Source of the DNA: Gimesia maris
GTDB taxonomy: Bacteria; Planctomycetota; Planctomycetia; Planctomycetales; Planctomycetaceae
Assembly: GCF_008298035.1 (NCBI RefSeq)
Contig: NZ_CP042910.1
Span: 1,694,001-1,758,000 of the forward strand
Direction of reading: 5' to 3'
Length of the DNA: 64,000 bases
Numbering within the stretch: the first letter of the stretch is position 1; each line of letters begins with the position of its first letter. Below, in pieces: positions 12,033 through 21,663 of this stretch. Below the pieces are notes generated by a model. It worked only from the letters and a program-made list of their open reading frames with translations, was not told where the DNA came from and did no database searches. A program made the position numbers and the translations under genes.

Positions 12033-12266
12033 GAGAAACCTGCTGACAGAGTAATAATTACTTGACTTTAAATTGAAACTGTAGTTTTATCGGGTGCGAA
12101 GGTTACAGGCAAGTGGTTTATCTTTTCAGTGTTAATTCACTCAAGGATTAAATGCGAATATCATGCGATGTTCATTCTTCCTCAGGTGGCACACAGGTGA
12201 TAACTCGATTATGTTACGATGGACCGAGTCTCGCGCTCCAGGTTAATTGTTACAAGGTAGTGTACC

Positions 12267-13838
12267 ATCGAAAATATTATTCTGTTATTTGCTGTGATTG
12301 GCCTGGGGCAGATTCTCGGAAGGACCTCCGTTAAGGGGGTTTCGCTGGGTTCCTCTGGTGTGGTCTTTATCGCCCTGCTGGCAGGACACTTTGGGTTCCA
12401 GGTTTCATCTGAAGTCGGAATGGTGGGAGTGGTCCTCTTCATCTACTGTCTGGGGATTGGTGCGGGCCCCTCTTTTCTGCAGATGTTTGTCAGTCGCGGC
12501 AAAACATTGATGTTGTTAACGGTAGTGATGATGAGTGTAACAGCAGCGGTCGCCTGGGGACTCGCGCGGATATTTCAATTGAGCCCTGATCTGGCCAGCG
12601 GCTTGTTTGCGGGTGCTTTGACGAGTACTCCCGCTCTGGCAGCAGCCACAGAAAAACTGCCAGTGGGTTCGGATGTGGCCGTCGGGTTCGGGATAGCTTA
12701 TCCGTTTGGTGTGATTGGGGTGATTCTGTTTATTCAACTGCTGCCCCGTTGGTTTCCGGAGATGGCGGCAGCAACGGGGGCTTCGGGGTATGATCTTCGA
12801 GGTGAGATATTACGAGAACTGGTTGAAGTGACGAATCCCAGTCTGAACGGAAAACACTTAAGAGATGTCACAGTACTGGCGCGAATGAATTGTCAGGTGT
12901 CTCGCATCATCCGGGATGGCCAGTTGCAACCGATTCCAGCAGGGTTTCAACTGGAAGTTGGTCAACAGTTATTAATTATCGGTCGCACCGGGCAGATTGA
13001 GACCGTCATCGAAACACTGGGAGTGAGAAGTTCAGAAGCACAATGTATACTTGATGTGGAGCATCAGCGTCGACTCATCGTTGTGTCTTCAAAAAAGATG
13101 GTGGGGCGGACCCTGAAGGACCTCCACCTGCTGTCCCGGTTTGGAGTCACGATCGCGAGGATTACCCGTCAAGATATCGAATTCGTGCCGGGTGCCAATG
13201 AGACCATCCATTTTGGCGATATCTTAAGATCCGTTGGTGAACCGGAGAGTCTGGATGCCTTTGCCGACTATGCCGGACACCGGGCACGAACTGCGGAAGA
13301 GACGGACCTGGTGGTCCTTGCAGGGGGCTTGATTGCGGGGATGGTTCTGGGGAAGTTGAGTCTTTCGTTGGGCAGTTTCTCACTTTCCCTGGGGATGGCG
13401 GGGGGGCCATTGCTGGCGGGATTGATTTTGGGGCATTTCGGTCAGTTCGGACGGTTGTCAATCCGTATGCCTCGTGCGGGGAGACTCCTGCTGGCTGATC
13501 TGGGGTTGTCACTTTTTCTGGCACAGGCAGGCAGTCAGGCGGGAGACCAGTTTGTTGCCGTGGTACAACAGAAGGGCTGGAGCTTGTGTGCGGTGGCAAT
13601 AATTCTGGTCGTGGTTCCCCTGCTGACCGGCCTTGTGGCAGCCCGCTACTGGTTAAAACTGGATTTGCTGGAAATGGCGGGAGGGTTTTGCGGTGCGATG
13701 ACATCAACACCGGGACTGGGGGCGGTGACATCGGCTGTAGATTCCAGTATCCCCGCTACGAGTTATGCCACTGTATATCCTGTTGCTTTGGTTTTGGTGA
13801 CACTGCTGACGCCGTTATTAATTTCTCTCATTTCCTGA
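12267..13838 (+). CDS. AspT/YidE/YbjL-type transporter with TrkA-C domains
   Basis: A membrane protein with two homologous transmembrane halves flanking two cytoplasmic TrkA_C-type regulatory domains (roughly residues 175-250 and 260-335). Family marks include SSGVVFIALLAGHFGFQ, GAGPSFLQM, ALTSTPALAAATEKL in the first half and FCGAMTSTPGLGAVTSAVD in the second; the GAxTSTPxLxA repeat is typical of aspartate:alanine exchanger relatives. No ATG exists at the expected place. A GTG at 12294 would delete half of the first helix. Reading from an ATC at 12267, with AAGGTAG 6 bases upstream, gives the normal family start (IENIILLFAVIGLGQILGR), so I annotate from there with the start uncertain. Substrate unknown. 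Confidence 0.82.
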   Translation: MENIILLFAVIGLGQILGRTSVKGVSLGSSGVVFIALLAGHFGFQVSSEVGMVGVVLFIYCLGIGAGPSFLQMFVSRGKTLMLLTVVMMSVTAAVAWGLARIFQLSPDLASGLFAGALTSTPALAAATEKLPVGSDVAVGFGIAYPFGVIGVILFIQLLPRWFPEMAAATGASGYDLRGEILRELVEVTNPSLNGKHLRDVTVLARMNCQVSRIIRDGQLQPIPAGFQLEVGQQLLIIGRTGQIETVIETLGVRSSEAQCILDVEHQRRLIVVSSKKMVGRTLKDLHLLSRFGVTIARITRQDIEFVPGANETIHFGDILRSVGEPESLDAFADYAGHRARTAEETDLVVLAGGLIAGMVLGKLSLSLGSFSLSLGMAGGPLLAGLILGHFGQFGRLSIRMPRAGRLLLADLGLSLFLAQAGSQAGDQFVAVVQQKGWSLCAVAIILVVVPLLTGLVAARYWLKLDLLEMAGGFCGAMTSTPGLGAVTSAVDSSIPATSYATVYPVALVLVTLLTPLLISLIS

Positions 13839-13845
13839 TTAGATG

Positions 13846-13886
13846 AAAAAACAGGGGCCTGTGAATTTAGCTTCACAGACCCCTGT
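13846..13886 (-). terminator. Terminator of the minus-strand sialidase-like operon
   Basis: Arms ACAGGGGCCTGTGAA and TTCACAGACCCCTGT pair, with one unpaired base, around TTTAGC. Six A bases on the left become a U tract for leftward transcripts, fitting termination after the gene ending at 13919. It may also stop rightward transcription from the transporter gene. Confidence 0.8.
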
Positions 13887-13918
13887 CACGCGTGCAGGCC
13901 ACACTCTCAGGTGAAAAC

Positions 13919-14917
13919 TTATTTATAGCTGACTTTGGCAAAGTAGATTGATGTTTTGCCCTCGTGGCTGGAATAGTAGCTCACGTTTAACAGGCCATCA
14001 TGCAGGACCATATTCGCGTAACTGGTATCGCCGCCACTGGGGAGTTCCAGCAGTTCTGTAAGAGTACCCTTCTCAACGTCGATCTGACAGATGGATGTGT
14101 GAGCTTTGGGTGAGTAGAGTCGCACGGTTGCCAGGAAACGACCATCGGGCAACTGGAACAGATCAGGACCACCAATGCGAACGCCGAGGTCTTTCCATTC
14201 CCAGTCGGTATACGGAGGACGGGAGACACCCAGCAGTCCGGTGTTCGCACCTTTGGCATCGCGGCGCAACAGGCAGTAGCAGGTGTTGTCTTTCGTGAAG
14301 ACCAGCGAACTTTCGTTGGTGTACCCGGTATCAAACAGTTTGTCGACGACCGTTTCGTAGTCTTTGCCGTCACTGCTTTTATACAGGCGTGTGAAACGAG
14401 GGCCTTCCTTTCCCGTGTGGTAGCCGATGCTGTAGACATCGCCGTTATGCCACTTCATGCCCCAGAGCCAGACACTGGGATCGCCGATTTTGTAACCCTT
14501 CGACCAGTGTGTGCCGTCGTCAGAGAACCAGTTCATCGATTGATGTTTAACGGGATTCGGTTGGGGCAGTGCAGCAGCGCCGCTGAGCATGAGCTGGCCT
14601 TCGGGGGTGACGCTGATCTTGGCGTCGCGGAGGTCAGACGTTTCTGAAGAGATGCGGGCAACAGGTTTCCAGGTTTTACCATCTTTGGAAGAGAGTACCT
14701 GTAATGATCCATCCGGTGAGACATGCGCTTTGCCGGTGCGGAAGACACAGAACCACTGGTCTTTAAAACGGGTCAGTCCTGTAAATGCGTTGTGCGGATC
14801 TTTATCCCAGATTTTCTGGACACTTTCCAGTTTCAATTGAACCGGTTCTGCTGCTGAGAGCAATGTTGTTGACAGCAATAGCAGGCAGACTGCATATAAA
14901 GGCGAGGCAGATTTCAT
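13919..14917 (-). CDS. Exported sialidase/propeller-like protein
   Basis: A 332-residue protein. I start at the ATG at 14917 because it opens a signal peptide (MKSASPLYAVCLLLLSTTLLS, cleaved after SAA). The body has repeated propeller-blade motifs: LQVLSSKDGKTWKPV, MNWFSDDGTHWSKG, LYKSSDGKDYETV and PDLFQLPDGRFLATVRLY. The SxDGxxW type matches BNR/Asp-box or GH33/GH43-like propellers. True sialidase activity is not shown, and a complete Arg triad cannot be verified by eye. It is the last gene of a likely three-gene operon (GntR regulator, M14 peptidase, this gene) with a 28-base gap upstream. Confidence 0.75.
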   Translation of the reverse strand: MKSASPLYAVCLLLLSTTLLSAAEPVQLKLESVQKIWDKDPHNAFTGLTRFKDQWFCVFRTGKAHVSPDGSLQVLSSKDGKTWKPVARISSETSDLRDAKISVTPEGQLMLSGAAALPQPNPVKHQSMNWFSDDGTHWSKGYKIGDPSVWLWGMKWHNGDVYSIGYHTGKEGPRFTRLYKSSDGKDYETVVDKLFDTGYTNESSLVFTKDNTCYCLLRRDAKGANTGLLGVSRPPYTDWEWKDLGVRIGGPDLFQLPDGRFLATVRLYSPKAHTSICQIDVEKGTLTELLELPSGGDTSYANMVLHDGLLNVSYYSSHEGKTSIYFAKVSYK

Positions 14918-14945
14918 GGCAGGTTCCTTTGTGTGTAAATTCGAT

Positions 14946-16619
14946 TTATTCATTTGTGTCTTTGATACGTTCCATGACTGACTGAGGCGGCTTCCAGCCA
15001 TACGTTCTGGTTTTTTTGGGATTGTAGAGACAGGTGATTAGATACAGGTCAGTAGATTTCGATTTTTCCGGTGGAACATTGACCTGCACGTGAGTAAACC
15101 CGTCACTAAACCAGGAGAGGTAGCCGTCGGTGTCGCTTTTTTTGAGCAGGTGGCCGTTGAGTCTGATGTCTACCAGGTCTGGATCCGGATAGGGAATGCG
15201 CAGTTGGAACGAGAGGCCATGCTCGATGGGGCGTTCTGTTGCAGTCGCAGTGTGACCTTTGCTGACGGCGAATTTGATTTCCGGACCGGCTTCGATAATG
15301 GTCTTCAATGATTCCTGATCAACCGAAGGGATGTTTTTGATATTGTCCAGAAATTCCGGGATATCAGCAGAGAGCAACGCGGCTGCTTTGTTTGAAGTGG
15401 CAATCAGGTAGGTTTCTCTGCCTGCGGTTTGTGGATAGAGGATCGCCTGGGAGAAGTATGGTTGCTGCTTCCAGAGTTCGCTGCGACTCTGGCGTCGTGC
15501 CTGCGGTGTGGTTCCCCAGGCTGTGGCGAAGTGTCCAATATAACCCTGTACCCGGTTGACGGGATAGCCGTTGAAATATTCGCCTTTCCATCTCTCATTG
15601 CCGATTTTCATCAGGGCCTGCAGGCGTGCCAGGCCGCTTTGTTCCCAGCCGACTTCCAAGGCCATTACCATGGTGTGATAGCGGGCATAGCCGTAATGCG
15701 CAGTGTAAAAGTTCGGACGACCGAGCCAGAGCCGATTTGACATGGCTGTCAGTGAGGATCCCCAATAGAGGCGCTGTGCATCGGCTTCGAAACGGTCGTA
15801 ACCGAATCCTGCTTTGATGCCTGCGGCGTTGATCGTTTCCGTAATTCGCCAGTCCCAGGGGCGGAGTGACATATTGGAATAGGCGGAGCCGGTGACTTCA
15901 AACATGGTCTGTCCGCGATAGCGTTCGCGGGATCCCAGTTGATCGGGGGCGTATTCCTGCAGGCCAGTGCCATGCACGTCGACATGCACGTCGGGACGAA
16001 ATTGATCAATCACGGACAGGACCGCCATGACTTCAGGCGCTTTTTCAGGATGTTTAAATTCGAATGTTTTGAGGTCCCAGTTAGCGGTGCCCCCACCGGT
16101 GTAGGGATCGATTTTCTGTGAATTACCAAAGCGATCGGTTTCGAAATACGCATACGGGTTGATGATGGGAATGATCAGCAGGAGCTGGTTCTCGCGGGTT
16201 TTGACGGCTTCCGGATCGTCGCTGAGCGCCCATTCAATGAAGTGCAGCACGGCTGTAGTACCGCTGCGTTCGGGGCCGCCATGCAGGGCAGTGACGAGGC
16301 AAACCTGTTTCAGTTTATCATCGGATTTCTGATCGGTGATTTTCAGCATCGGCAGGGGGATGCCTTCGAGAGTGACACCAATACGGTCCACCTGGACCCG
16401 GTCAGGGAAAGTTTCTTCCCAGTATTTCAGAGTCTCCGTGTACTCTTTGAGCGTCAGTCGATGCAGCTTTTCCTGCCAGGGCTGAGGTAGACTGGCCAGT
16501 TTCTGTTTCAGGTCTGATGCTTCTTCGGCCTGTAAGGCGGGTGACATCAGAATGGCGGCGATGATGATCCACAGGAATGCCAGGGCAGGGCGTTCTGAAT
16601 GTTGATTGCTTTGTGTCAT
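14946..16619 (-). CDS. M14-family zinc carboxypeptidase, secreted
   Basis: A 557-residue protein with a membrane-spanning leader (FLWIIIAAILMSPALQA). The M14 zinc site is visible as VTALHGGPERSGTTAVLHF, where HxxE supplies the first two ligands, and PDVHVDVHGTG, whose His is the third candidate ligand; IPIINPYAYF lies between as in the family. The catalytic Glu would lie near MALEVGWEQSG (about residue 320). A C-terminal beta-sandwich of about 150 residues follows the catalytic domain. It should trim peptides or amide-linked wall components outside the cytoplasm. It lies 49 bases after the regulator and 28 before the propeller gene, so probably in one transcript. Confidence 0.82.
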   Translation of the reverse strand: MTQSNQHSERPALAFLWIIIAAILMSPALQAEEASDLKQKLASLPQPWQEKLHRLTLKEYTETLKYWEETFPDRVQVDRIGVTLEGIPLPMLKITDQKSDDKLKQVCLVTALHGGPERSGTTAVLHFIEWALSDDPEAVKTRENQLLLIIPIINPYAYFETDRFGNSQKIDPYTGGGTANWDLKTFEFKHPEKAPEVMAVLSVIDQFRPDVHVDVHGTGLQEYAPDQLGSRERYRGQTMFEVTGSAYSNMSLRPWDWRITETINAAGIKAGFGYDRFEADAQRLYWGSSLTAMSNRLWLGRPNFYTAHYGYARYHTMVMALEVGWEQSGLARLQALMKIGNERWKGEYFNGYPVNRVQGYIGHFATAWGTTPQARRQSRSELWKQQPYFSQAILYPQTAGRETYLIATSNKAAALLSADIPEFLDNIKNIPSVDQESLKTIIEAGPEIKFAVSKGHTATATERPIEHGLSFQLRIPYPDPDLVDIRLNGHLLKKSDTDGYLSWFSDGFTHVQVNVPPEKSKSTDLYLITCLYNPKKTRTYGWKPPQSVMERIKDTNE

Positions 16620-16668
16620 ACTGTTTTGTCCTGTCGCGCAGTGCAGTAGTGGATCGAACTGCGGTTAA

Positions 16669-17841
16669 TCAAACTGTTGGGGCAGGGGGTGGCCCCAGGG
16701 TTTGTCCCCTGCTGGTATTGATGGGTATGGGGAAGACTTCTGCAGAATCCAGGGGCAAAGTTCCCTGTTTCATTTGCGTCAGCAGTTCCGCTGCTTTCTG
16801 GCCGATGGCGATTTCGTCAACCGTGATGGAAGAGAGTCTGCTCTGGATGGCACCATTGCGAACCGTGCCACCAAAACCCAGCAGCGAGATGTCTTCAGGT
16901 ACCCGCTTTCCCAGTTTTGTCAGTAGCAGGTAAATCAGTTCCGCCAGCGAGTCGAAGGTCGCAAAAATGGCGGTGGGAGGCTGTTCGCGCTGGAACATGG
17001 TTTCGAGTGTCTGTAACAGATCCTGTTCGTAATCGATGGGATGAATTTGTGAACTGGGGCCATGAAAAATGAAAGGCTCAGGGCAGGAATCTTTTTGTAT
17101 TGCGAGTGCTTCCCGCAGGCCTGCTTCGTATTCGATGGAGGCACTGGCGCGATGCGGCGAAAATAACGCGAGTGACCTGTGTCCCTGTTCGAGTAATGTC
17201 TGTCCGGCCAGTCTGCCCACTTCACGGAAGGGAATGGAGAGCAGGGGAGCCTGCACGCCTTCGACTTCGCGATGACAGAAGACAACAGGGATGCCATGCT
17301 GCTGCAGTTGACGGACCTGATATGCGGGTGTCGCGGGAACGGTAGCGGGGACCAGTGCGACTCCTGCGACATGTTTGTCGATCAGTTGCAGAATGGTATT
17401 ACCCTGTGCGTCGATTTTATTTTCAGTACAGCAGACAAGAACCTGATGCTGAGTCATCGCAGCCGCCTGTTCGAAACTGCGTTGCAGAGAAGGGTAATAG
17501 CCAGTGCGTGTTTCAGGCAAAACGAATGCAAAAATATCCAGTGACCTGGAAACCGGGAGTGGCGGATTGGTGCTGACAAATGAACCTTTGCCATGGATCC
17601 GATTCACCCAGCCCTGTTCTTCCAGTAACTGCATGGCATTGCGGACGGTGGTCCTGGCCAACTGATGTGTCTCACAGAGCTGGTGTTCGGAAGGCAGGGC
17701 TTCGCCCGGACGAAGTTCACCCGTTGTAATCTGCTGGATGAGCTGTTCGACGAGCAGCATGTACTTGGGACGCTGTTTTCCTGCGGGAGATGAACCGGAG
17801 GGCGTCGTTTTCTGGATGGTGTCGGGAGCACGTGCTGCCAT
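16669..17841 (-). CDS. GntR-type repressor with LacI-like sensor domain
   Basis: A 390-residue regulator. Residues about 25-95 are a GntR winged helix (GELRPGEALPSEHQLCETHQ, TTVRNAMQLLEEQGWVNRIHGKGSFV). Residues about 105-380 are a LacI/periplasmic-binding-like ligand domain (FAFVLPETRTGYYPSLQRSFEQAA, GVALVPATV, LALFSPHRASASIEYEAGLREAL, ISLLGFGG). This fusion is the AraR-type layout used by sugar-responsive repressors. It is the first gene of the operon with the M14 peptidase and propeller protein, and divergent from the propeller enzyme at 18033. The palindrome at 17893-17917 in the shared upstream region is a good candidate operator. The ligand is probably a sugar released by the neighbouring enzymes; that is inference. 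Confidence 0.88.
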   Translation of the reverse strand: MAARAPDTIQKTTPSGSSPAGKQRPKYMLLVEQLIQQITTGELRPGEALPSEHQLCETHQLARTTVRNAMQLLEEQGWVNRIHGKGSFVSTNPPLPVSRSLDIFAFVLPETRTGYYPSLQRSFEQAAAMTQHQVLVCCTENKIDAQGNTILQLIDKHVAGVALVPATVPATPAYQVRQLQQHGIPVVFCHREVEGVQAPLLSIPFREVGRLAGQTLLEQGHRSLALFSPHRASASIEYEAGLREALAIQKDSCPEPFIFHGPSSQIHPIDYEQDLLQTLETMFQREQPPTAIFATFDSLAELIYLLLTKLGKRVPEDISLLGFGGTVRNGAIQSRLSSITVDEIAIGQKAAELLTQMKQGTLPLDSAEVFPIPINTSRGQTLGPPPAPTV

Positions 17842-17892
17842 GGTTTCGTTTTTTAGTTCGATTCAGGGTTGAAATTGGATTCAAGTGTGGTT

Positions 17893-17917
17893 ACTTGTAT
17901 TTGAATACGATACAAGT
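17893..17917. promoter_or_regulatory. Candidate GntR-type operator palindrome
   Basis: Perfect 8-base arms ACTTGTAT and ATACAAGT flank a 9-base centre. A second, overlapping palindrome GTATT-TG-AATAC lies inside it. It sits between the start of the repressor gene (17841) and a -10-like TATAGT (17942-17947) for the gene at 18033. The TTGTAT/ATACAA half sites resemble AraR-family operators. Function is inferred. Confidence 0.6.
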
Positions 17918-18032
17918 TGTTTGTGTTGTGTCAACTGTGATTATAGTGTTATGCGTGAAAAATAAGCCTGTTGGTTTGAGTGTTATTAGTGCGTGGGTAC
18001 AACATGTCTTAGTTATGGCAAGGGGATATAAA

Positions 18033-19517
18033 ATGAAGCAATTGATGGTAACACTGTTGGTTCTTGTGGGGTTTCTCGATCTTTCCCTGATCTGGGCAGG
18101 TGAAAAAAAGCAGGAAGAAACGCCACTTGAGATTGGCGATCACCGCGAACTGTTTGTGGATGATTATCTGATTGGCAGTTTGAAAGGGGCGGAGCTTCGA
18201 CTCCATCATCCAGTTGATGAAGGACCTGTATTGAAGTTTGATAAACCCTGGGAAGGGTTGTTTTGCGGGTACAGTACAATCATCAAGGATGGGGATGTCT
18301 ACCGGGCGTATTATCGAGGTCGGCCGACTGCCGGCGCTGATGGTGATGTGGGGGAAGTTTACTGTTACGCGGAATCCAAAGATGGCGTGAACTGGACCAA
18401 GCCGGAATTTACGTTGTTCGAGAAGCAGGGGCATAAGAAGAATAATATCATTCTGGCTGATGCGGCACCGATGACGCACAACTTCTCTCCGTTTCTGGAT
18501 ACTCGACCTGGTGTTCCTGCTGCTGAAAAGTATAAAGCACTGGGCGGAACGATGAAGAGTGGTCTCGTTGCATTCACTTCTCCGGATGGAATTCATTGGA
18601 AACAGCATCCCGCCGGATCGGTGATTCCTACAAAGATGGTGCCTTATAAGTACATGTTTGATTCTCAAAATGTAGCGTTCTGGTCACCGGTTGAGAAAAA
18701 GTACCTCAGTTATTTTCGCGTGTTTAAAGATAAAATTCGCCGAATTGCCCGCAGCGAGAGTGATGATTTCATTCACTGGTCCGCGCCGGTGCTGATGGAA
18801 TATACAACTCTCGATGGCGAAGCGCCGATTGAGCACCTTTATACGAATCAGACGCATCCTTATTTTCGTGCGCCTCATATTTACCTGGCGATCGCCGCCC
18901 GCTTCATGCCGGGACGCCAGGTGCTGACCGATGAGCAGGCGAAAGAAATCGGTGTGCATCCCCGTTATTTCAAAGATACATCGGATGCCATCCTGATGAC
19001 GACTCGCGGTGATGATACCTATCAGCGGACCTTTCTGAGTGGATATATCGCTGGCGGTATCGGGGCTCAGAACTGGGTTTCGCGGACCAATTATCCTGCC
19101 TTGAATGTGGTTCAGACGGGTCCTGCAGAAATGTCGGTGTATGTGAACCAGGATTACGCCCAGCCGACGTCACATCTGAGGCGGTATTCGTTACGTCTGG
19201 ACGGGTTTGCTTCATTGCGAGCGGACTATGCCGGGGGCGAGATGGTTACCAAACCGCTGGTATTTGATGGTTCAGAGCTGTCGATCAACTTTTCGACATC
19301 GGCCGCCGGCGGCATCAAGGTTGAGATTCAGGATGAGCAGGGACAGCCGATTCCCGGTTTCACCCTGGCGGACTGTCGCGAACAGATTGGCAACGAAGTG
19401 GACCGGGTTGTCTCCTGGAAGCAGGGGAGCGATTTGAAATCCCTGAGTGGCAAGCCGGTACGTCTGAAATTTGTGATGAAAGATGCAGACCTGTATTCAC
19501 TGCAGTTTCAGAAATAA
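18033..19517 (+). CDS. Secreted five-bladed-propeller glycosidase-like protein
   Basis: A 494-residue protein starting at the ATG at 18033, which follows AAGGGG and opens a signal peptide (MKQLMVTLLVLVGFLDLSLI); longer in-frame starts have no leader. The motif GDHRELFVDDYLIGSLKGAE and the block WEGLFCGYSTIIKDGDVYRAYYRG are typical of a planctomycete family related to GH32/GH43 propellers. CYAESKDGVNWTKPEF and VAFTSPDGIHWKQ are further blades. The last 110 residues look like a beta-sandwich. Enzyme activity and substrate are unproven. It is divergent from the GntR repressor and probably controlled by it. Confidence 0.75.
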   Translation: MKQLMVTLLVLVGFLDLSLIWAGEKKQEETPLEIGDHRELFVDDYLIGSLKGAELRLHHPVDEGPVLKFDKPWEGLFCGYSTIIKDGDVYRAYYRGRPTAGADGDVGEVYCYAESKDGVNWTKPEFTLFEKQGHKKNNIILADAAPMTHNFSPFLDTRPGVPAAEKYKALGGTMKSGLVAFTSPDGIHWKQHPAGSVIPTKMVPYKYMFDSQNVAFWSPVEKKYLSYFRVFKDKIRRIARSESDDFIHWSAPVLMEYTTLDGEAPIEHLYTNQTHPYFRAPHIYLAIAARFMPGRQVLTDEQAKEIGVHPRYFKDTSDAILMTTRGDDTYQRTFLSGYIAGGIGAQNWVSRTNYPALNVVQTGPAEMSVYVNQDYAQPTSHLRRYSLRLDGFASLRADYAGGEMVTKPLVFDGSELSINFSTSAAGGIKVEIQDEQGQPIPGFTLADCREQIGNEVDRVVSWKQGSDLKSLSGKPVRLKFVMKDADLYSLQFQK

Positions 19518-19539
19518 GAGACGTTGAGTTGAAGAGGTC

Positions 19540-19586
19540 ACTCCGGAGGGTTAAGGAATTGAGCTCAGCCTTTTCCGGAGTTTTTT
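19540..19586 (+). terminator. Rho-independent terminator
   Basis: ACTCCGGA and TCCGGAGT arms are followed directly by a run of T bases, about 20 bases after the stop codon of the propeller enzyme. The loop is long (26 bases) and contains GAGCTC, which may fold further. Confidence 0.75.
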
Positions 19587-19700
19587 AATGGTCTCTGCTT
19601 GCTGATTCCGAACGCCACTTTAAGATGAGGATGTGAGTTCCCGGCGATCCGGGATCAAGTTGAAACATTGTAAGCCAACCGTTGATGAGAGAAGACAGCG

Positions 19701-20720
19701 ATGACGGAACGAAAACGAGTACTGGTGGTGGGCGTTGGTTCGATTGGTGAGCGGCATCTACGGTGTTTTCAATCGACGGGACGCGCGGATGTTTCAATCT
19801 GCGAGTTGAACAACGATTTGCGATCAAAGATTGCGGACCAGTATGGGGTCGAACGGCAGTATACGGACCTGGAATCGGCATTAGCAGAACCTCATGATTG
19901 TGCGGTGATCGCCACACCCGCGCATGTGCACATAGCCAATTCGATTCAGGCCGTCCGGGCGGGACTGGATCTGTTTATTGAAAAGCCATTAAGTACCAGT
20001 GTTGAGGGGATTGGTGAACTCCAGGCACTGCTTCAGGAAACAGGTCGCAAGGCAGCCGTCGCGTATGTGTATCGCGCGCATCCGGCTCTGGCAGCAATGA
20101 AAGCGGCGCTGGACTCGGGGAAATTCGGGAAACCGGTTCAACTGGTTGTTGTGTCAGGACAGAATTTTCCGACGTACCGCCCGGCTTATCGCGACATCTA
20201 TTACAAATCCCATGCGACAGGAGGTGGCGCGGTACAGGATGCATTAACACATTCCATGAATGCCGGCGAATATCTTGTGGGCCCCGTCGATGCGCTGGTG
20301 GCGGACTTCTCACATCAGGTGCTGGAAGGCGTTGATGTCGAAGATACCGTGCACGTCATCACTCGACAGGGGACTGTGCTGGGCAGTTTCAGTCTGAACC
20401 AGCATCAGCCTGCGAATGAATCGATGATTACGGTCATCTGTGAGCGGGGCATGCTGCGGTTTGAATATCAGAAAAGCTGGTATCGCTGGGTGACAGAACC
20501 GGAAGGAGAATGGCAGGTTGGTTTCCAGGAAACGCTGGAGCGAGACACACTGTTTCAACGACAGGCGAGCGCCTTTCTGGACTATCTGGACGATACAAGT
20601 CCACCTTTATGCCCACTCTCAGCGGGGCTGCAGACACTGGCGGTGAATCTGTCGATTCTGGATTCGGTAAAAAATCGAACCTGGATGGAACCGGCTCATT
20701 TTCTTTCTTCAATAACCTGA
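19701..20720 (+). CDS. Gfo/Idh/MocA-family oxidoreductase
   Basis: A 339-residue NAD(P)-dependent sugar dehydrogenase-like enzyme. The Rossmann start is VLVVGVGSIGERHLRCF with GxGxxG. AVIATPAHVHIANSIQA and the catalytic-loop motif FIEKPLS (EKP, about residue 94) are diagnostic, followed by the C-terminal alpha/beta domain (GGGAVQDALTHSMNAGEYLVG). Start ATG follows GAGAGAAG. It is co-directional with the SDR gene, 20 bases apart, so the pair likely works on one sugar or cyclitol. Gfo/Idh plus SDR pairs occur in nucleotide-sugar and surface-glycan pathways, but no other pathway gene is nearby to decide. Confidence 0.88.
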   Translation: MTERKRVLVVGVGSIGERHLRCFQSTGRADVSICELNNDLRSKIADQYGVERQYTDLESALAEPHDCAVIATPAHVHIANSIQAVRAGLDLFIEKPLSTSVEGIGELQALLQETGRKAAVAYVYRAHPALAAMKAALDSGKFGKPVQLVVVSGQNFPTYRPAYRDIYYKSHATGGGAVQDALTHSMNAGEYLVGPVDALVADFSHQVLEGVDVEDTVHVITRQGTVLGSFSLNQHQPANESMITVICERGMLRFEYQKSWYRWVTEPEGEWQVGFQETLERDTLFQRQASAFLDYLDDTSPPLCPLSAGLQTLAVNLSILDSVKNRTWMEPAHFLSSIT

Positions 20721-20740
20721 TCTGATTATTTGAGAGACCT

Positions 20741-21544
20741 ATGAATTCCACAACCGAACCGACGATCCAACAGTTATTTGACCTGAGCGGCAAAACGGTG
20801 CTGATTTCCGGTGCCAGTGGTTACCTGGGAAGTGCGATGGCACGCGGACTGGCCGAAGCGGGTGCACGAGTGGTTATCAGTAGCCGTAATGCAGAACGGG
20901 CACAACAGGCCGCCAGTGAACTACCCGACCCGCAGCAGCTGGGACATCTGGGAGTCGAACTGGATCACATGGACGAAGCGTCTCTTGAAAAGGGATTTGA
21001 TGCGGCCTGCCAGGCCGCCGGTCAGATTGACGTACTGGTGAATAATGGAAATGATCCGGTGGGTGAGGACTGGCGGACCGTCACAGCTGAAGCTTTTACG
21101 CGTCATCTGCAGAATGCGACCGGCTTTTTTCTCCTGGCGAGAAAGTTGCGAGATCATGTTGTGTCGCGACAGGCGCAAGGCAATGTGATCATGATTGGCT
21201 CGATGTATGGAGTGGTTGGTTCCTATCCGGCGACATACGAGGGCATCTGTAATGCCAGCCCGGTTGCTTATCACACGATGAAAGGGGGCGTGATTCATCA
21301 GACGCGGCATCTGGCCGTCTACTGGGCCAAAGATGGTGTGCGGGTGAACTGTTTGAGTCCTGGTCCATTCCCTTCCGAGGCAGCACCGGAGGGACTGGCA
21401 GAACGATTGAATGCGCACAGTCCTATGGGACGGATGGGAAAGCCATCCGAATTAAAAGGGGCAATCGTATTTCTTGCCAGTGATGCCAGCAGTTATATTA
21501 CGGGGCAGAATCTGCTGGTCGATGGAGGCTGGACCGCCTGGTAG
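20741..21544 (+). CDS. Short-chain dehydrogenase/reductase
   Basis: A 267-residue classical SDR. The cofactor loop is LISGASGYLGSAMARGLAE (TGxxxGxG variant, about residue 25). VNNGNDP replaces the usual NNAG motif. The catalytic Ser is in IMIGSMYG, and the active-site pair sits in PVAYHTMKGGV, where YxxxK reads YHTMK. The C-terminal block ASSYITGQNLLVDGGWTAW is typical. The variant NNG motif is within known diversity. Transcribed with the Gfo/Idh/MocA gene; expected to oxidise or reduce a sugar-type alcohol. Confidence 0.88.
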   Translation: MNSTTEPTIQQLFDLSGKTVLISGASGYLGSAMARGLAEAGARVVISSRNAERAQQAASELPDPQQLGHLGVELDHMDEASLEKGFDAACQAAGQIDVLVNNGNDPVGEDWRTVTAEAFTRHLQNATGFFLLARKLRDHVVSRQAQGNVIMIGSMYGVVGSYPATYEGICNASPVAYHTMKGGVIHQTRHLAVYWAKDGVRVNCLSPGPFPSEAAPEGLAERLNAHSPMGRMGKPSELKGAIVFLASDASSYITGQNLLVDGGWTAW

Positions 21545-21663
21545 AATTCCGGACAATATGACGGTCTCGAAATGTTTCGCGGTTGTGATAGAATAGAGCA
21601 TGCTGGCTGCAGCAGAGGCTGCACGGGTACATTACACTCTGTTACAACACTGCCGGAAATACC

